Below are positions 32,930 to 32,931 of a stretch of DNA of 32,931 nucleotides, one piece after another. Positions within the stretch are counted from its first letter, which is position 1, and each line of letters begins with the position of its first letter. The notes below the pieces were generated by a model. That model did not search any database. It was given only the letters and a program-made list of their open reading frames with translations, and was not told the DNA's origin. Source of the DNA: Candidatus Delongbacteria bacterium (GTDB lineage Bacteria > UBA4055); contig JAFGVM010000017.1 of the NCBI GenBank assembly GCA_016937995.1, positions 1-32,931 of the forward strand, written 5' to 3'. A program made the position numbers and the translations under genes.

Positions 32930-32931
32930 TA

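Noticed and set aside
1-32931. CRISPR arrays, insertion sequences, integrase or phage genes
   Set aside because: No regularly spaced direct repeats and no transposase, integrase or phage structural gene were seen; the repeats found are short palindromes without evenly spaced spacers.

Overview
The window is an AT-rich chromosomal segment of a Gram-negative-type bacterium with no phage, transposase or CRISPR. It carries an LptD-like lipopolysaccharide assembly protein, a heptose-bisphosphate phosphatase, several lipobox signal peptides and one protein with a type IX secretion (Por) C-terminal sorting domain. Together these point to the FCB superphylum or a related candidate phylum (Delongbacteria- or Cloacimonadota-like); the exact placement is inference. 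Several promoters are textbook TTGACA-17-TAnnnT and do not look like the Bacteroidota TTTG/TAnnTTTG type.

Region 1 (1-7250, + strand): a promoter, a CAU tRNA and a terminator, then a Nif3 family metal protein, a coiled-coil zinc-ribbon protein, the RNase P RNA, a secreted LolA-like protein, RecJ, a metallo-beta-lactamase fold hydrolase and a predicted outer-membrane protein. Region 2 (7256-11611): a convergent chalcone-isomerase-like secreted protein, a large M16C metallopeptidase and a small lipoprotein. Region 3 (11832-20956, - strand): rpsO, an internally duplicated Cys/His protein, selB, then the nadE-gmhB-(PD-(D/E)XK-like protein)-lptD gene run, a basic secreted protein and a DUF3795 Cys-rich protein. 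Repeat-rich gaps lie at 10881-11068, 14493-14727 and 20482-20614. Region 4 (21225-25008): an Mrp/NBP35 ATPase with a stand-alone RapZ C-terminal-like protein (+), facing a YihY membrane protein and a ComEC-like MBL lipoprotein (-). Region 5 (25343-32690): dnaB (-), an EamA transporter, an AbrB-like/Doc toxin-antitoxin pair and exonuclease III (+), then a coiled-coil lipoprotein, serS and a T9SS cargo protein (-).

Most genes are housekeeping. The parts most worth a second look are: the AbrB-Doc module with a palindrome over its own -10; a promoter for the DUF3795 gene covered by two abutting palindromes; a two-tier hairpin repeat found twice with compensating stem changes; a 26-nt palindromic intergenic repeat family with covarying stems; a PD-(D/E)XK-like protein inside an envelope gene run; a 60-residue tandem duplication in the protein between selB and rpsO; and a tRNA-to-rnpB transcription unit.
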